From DYJE01 sp964637565 (GTDB lineage: Bacteria; Desulfobacterota; Desulfobacteria; Desulfobacterales; Desulfolunaceae): DNA of 31,110 nucleotides. The notes under the pieces are model-generated. The model was not told where the DNA came from and did not search any database. It worked only from the letters and a program-made list of their open reading frames with translations. The stretch spans positions 1 to 31,110 of the forward strand of contig CAZWTY010000046.1 of the NCBI GenBank assembly GCA_964637565.1, read 5' to 3'. How positions within the stretch are numbered: the first letter of the stretch is position 1; every line of letters starts with the position of its first letter. The translations under genes and the position numbers were made by a program. This document shows, piece after piece, positions 30,465-31,110 of this stretch.

Positions 30465-30512
30465 AAAGGGAATGGAGAGACCTGCCTTCGGGCCGCCCTT
30501 TTCATTCCCTTT
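30465..30512 (+). terminator. Hairpin between rplT and pheS (terminator or attenuator)
   Basis: AAAGGGAATG (30465-30474) and CATTCCCTTT (30503-30512) form a perfect 10-bp stem with a 28-nt loop, followed by TACTGTTTATT. It could partly end the rplT transcript. It overlaps the Phe-rich short ORF, so it could be the regulated structure of a pheS attenuator. A second stem, CTGTC/GACAG with inner CCAC/GTGG, lies at about 30526-30555. Confidence 0.55.
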
Positions 30513-30576
30513 TACTGTTTATTGGCTGTCACCACTTTTCGGTGGACGCGACAGACAGACCGAACAACCACGTTGA
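30472..30576 (+). CDS. Possible Phe-rich leader peptide of pheS
   Basis: A 34-codon ORF from ATG 30472 to TGA 30574-30576. Five of its codons are Phe: 30487, 30499, 30505, 30511 and 30538, four of them within nine codons. The stop lies 20 nt before the pheS start. Phe-rich leaders (pheM in E. coli) control pheST by attenuation. The weakness is the start: AAAGGG (30465-30470) is only one base before the ATG, too close for a normal ribosome site. The pyrimidine-rich hairpin arm alone could produce TTT/TTC codons by chance. Confidence 0.3.
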   Translation: MERPAFGPPFSFPFTVYWLSPLFGGRDRQTEQPR

Positions 30577-30596
30577 CGAACGAGCTGACGAATCTG

Positions 30597-31110
30597 ATGA
30601 ATATTGAAGCAATCTATCAGGACGCGCTGTCCGGGCTTGAAAAGGCCGAAACCCTGGAAGAGATCGAGAATCTTTCCGTCAAGTACCTGGGAAGAAAAGG
30701 ACAGGTGACCGTTTACCTGCGGGGTGTTTCCGCGCTCCCGCCGGAAGAGAGGCCCCTGGCCGGAAAACGTGCCAACGAAGTGAAGGTGGCCCTTGATGCG
30801 GCCGTGGCCGATGCCCGGGCCGCCTGTGAAGCCCGGGCCGCCAGCGCCGATCCCGGAATCGACGTCACCCTGCCGGGGCGTATGGCCGTCCAGGGACGCC
30901 TGCACCCCCTCACCCAGATCACCCAGGAGATCTGCGGGATTTTCACCCGTCTGGGGTTCAGCATCGTGGAAGGGCCGGAAATCGAGAGCGACTATTACAA
31001 CTTCGAGGCCCTGAACATCCCCAAGCACCATCCGGCCCGGGACATGCAGGACACGTTCTACATTTCGGACAACACCGTCCTTCGGACCCACACGTCCCCC
31101 ACCCAGCCCA
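30597..31110 (+). CDS. pheS: Phenylalanyl-tRNA synthetase alpha subunit, 5' part (runs off the window)
   Basis: The first 171 codons of PheS, which with PheT charges tRNA-Phe. The N-terminal coiled-coil arm ends in SVKYLGRKGQVT, the family's KYLGKKG-type motif. The catalytic core then opens with GRLHPLTQITQEICGIFTRLGFSIVEGPEIESDYYNFEALNIPKHHPARDMQDTFYI and HTSPTQP (class II motif region). ATG 30597 fits the family N-terminus, but its ribosome site is weak (GAGCTGACGA). An in-frame TTG at 30573 overlaps the stop of the Phe-rich ORF. The gene continues past the end of the window. Confidence 0.96.
   Translation, partial: MNIEAIYQDALSGLEKAETLEEIENLSVKYLGRKGQVTVYLRGVSALPPEERPLAGKRANEVKVALDAAVADARAACEARAASADPGIDVTLPGRMAVQGRLHPLTQITQEICGIFTRLGFSIVEGPEIESDYYNFEALNIPKHHPARDMQDTFYISDNTVLRTHTSPTQP

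Overview
The window looks like a chromosomal segment of a strictly anaerobic Desulfobacterota bacterium, probably a Desulfobacterales-type sulfate reducer. This is an inference from gene content and G+C-rich codon use. The content includes a 1418-residue acyl-CoA dehydratase activase fusion, an FmdE protein paired with a MoeA-like protein, a molybdopterin oxidoreductase, FeoAB with a Cys-rich partner, a sigma-54 activator, and the infC-rpmI-rplT-pheS block. No rRNA, tRNA, CRISPR array or complete insertion sequence was seen.

Layout. (1) 1-1960 is an A+T-richer accessory stretch. It holds a broken coding tail and two toxin-antitoxin pairs (Phd/PIN and YefM/YoeB), each behind a promoter carrying two GTAC-centred sites 12 bp apart. 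An 11-bp inverted repeat brackets the second pair. (2) 1960-2960 is a hotdog (DUF4442-like) protein and a MarR regulator behind two tandem palindromic operators. (3) 3070-4750 is the FmdE plus MoeA-like pair. (4) 4992-9248 is the activase fusion. (5) 9369-10021 is a third TA pair (VapB-like/PIN). (6) 10086-12978 is a Kef-type antiporter, a DUF3124 protein and a PilZ protein on the other strand. (7) 13211-16284 is a molybdopterin oxidoreductase divergent from a GntR regulator, with two TTGT-N4-ACAA operators between them. (8) 16386-19865 is a TetR regulator and feoA-feoB-Cys-rich protein under a DtxR-like palindrome. (9) 19915-22649 (minus) is a ThDP enzyme coupled to a Ca2+/Na+ antiporter. (10) 22864-25295 (minus) is dGTPase-like, YkgJ, YkgJ. 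(11) 25425-27794 is an XylR/MopR-type sigma-54 activator divergent from a secreted VTGQAG-motif protein with a clear -24/-12 promoter. (12) 27945-31110 is an HsdR-N-like protein, a deaminase, infC, rpmI, rplT and the 5' part of pheS.

The most interesting signals are: the sigma-54 module (25425-27794), whose sensor domain keeps the spacing of the MopR zinc ligands but whose apparent target is a small exported protein; an apparent ATA start codon for infC behind an ideal Shine-Dalgarno; a Phe-rich short ORF just before pheS; dual operators spaced exactly 22 bp apart at both the MarR and GntR loci; and a hairpin that would hide the ribosome site of the second TA pair only in read-through RNA. 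Long antisense ORFs opposite many genes are shadows of the high G+C coding frames and were left out.
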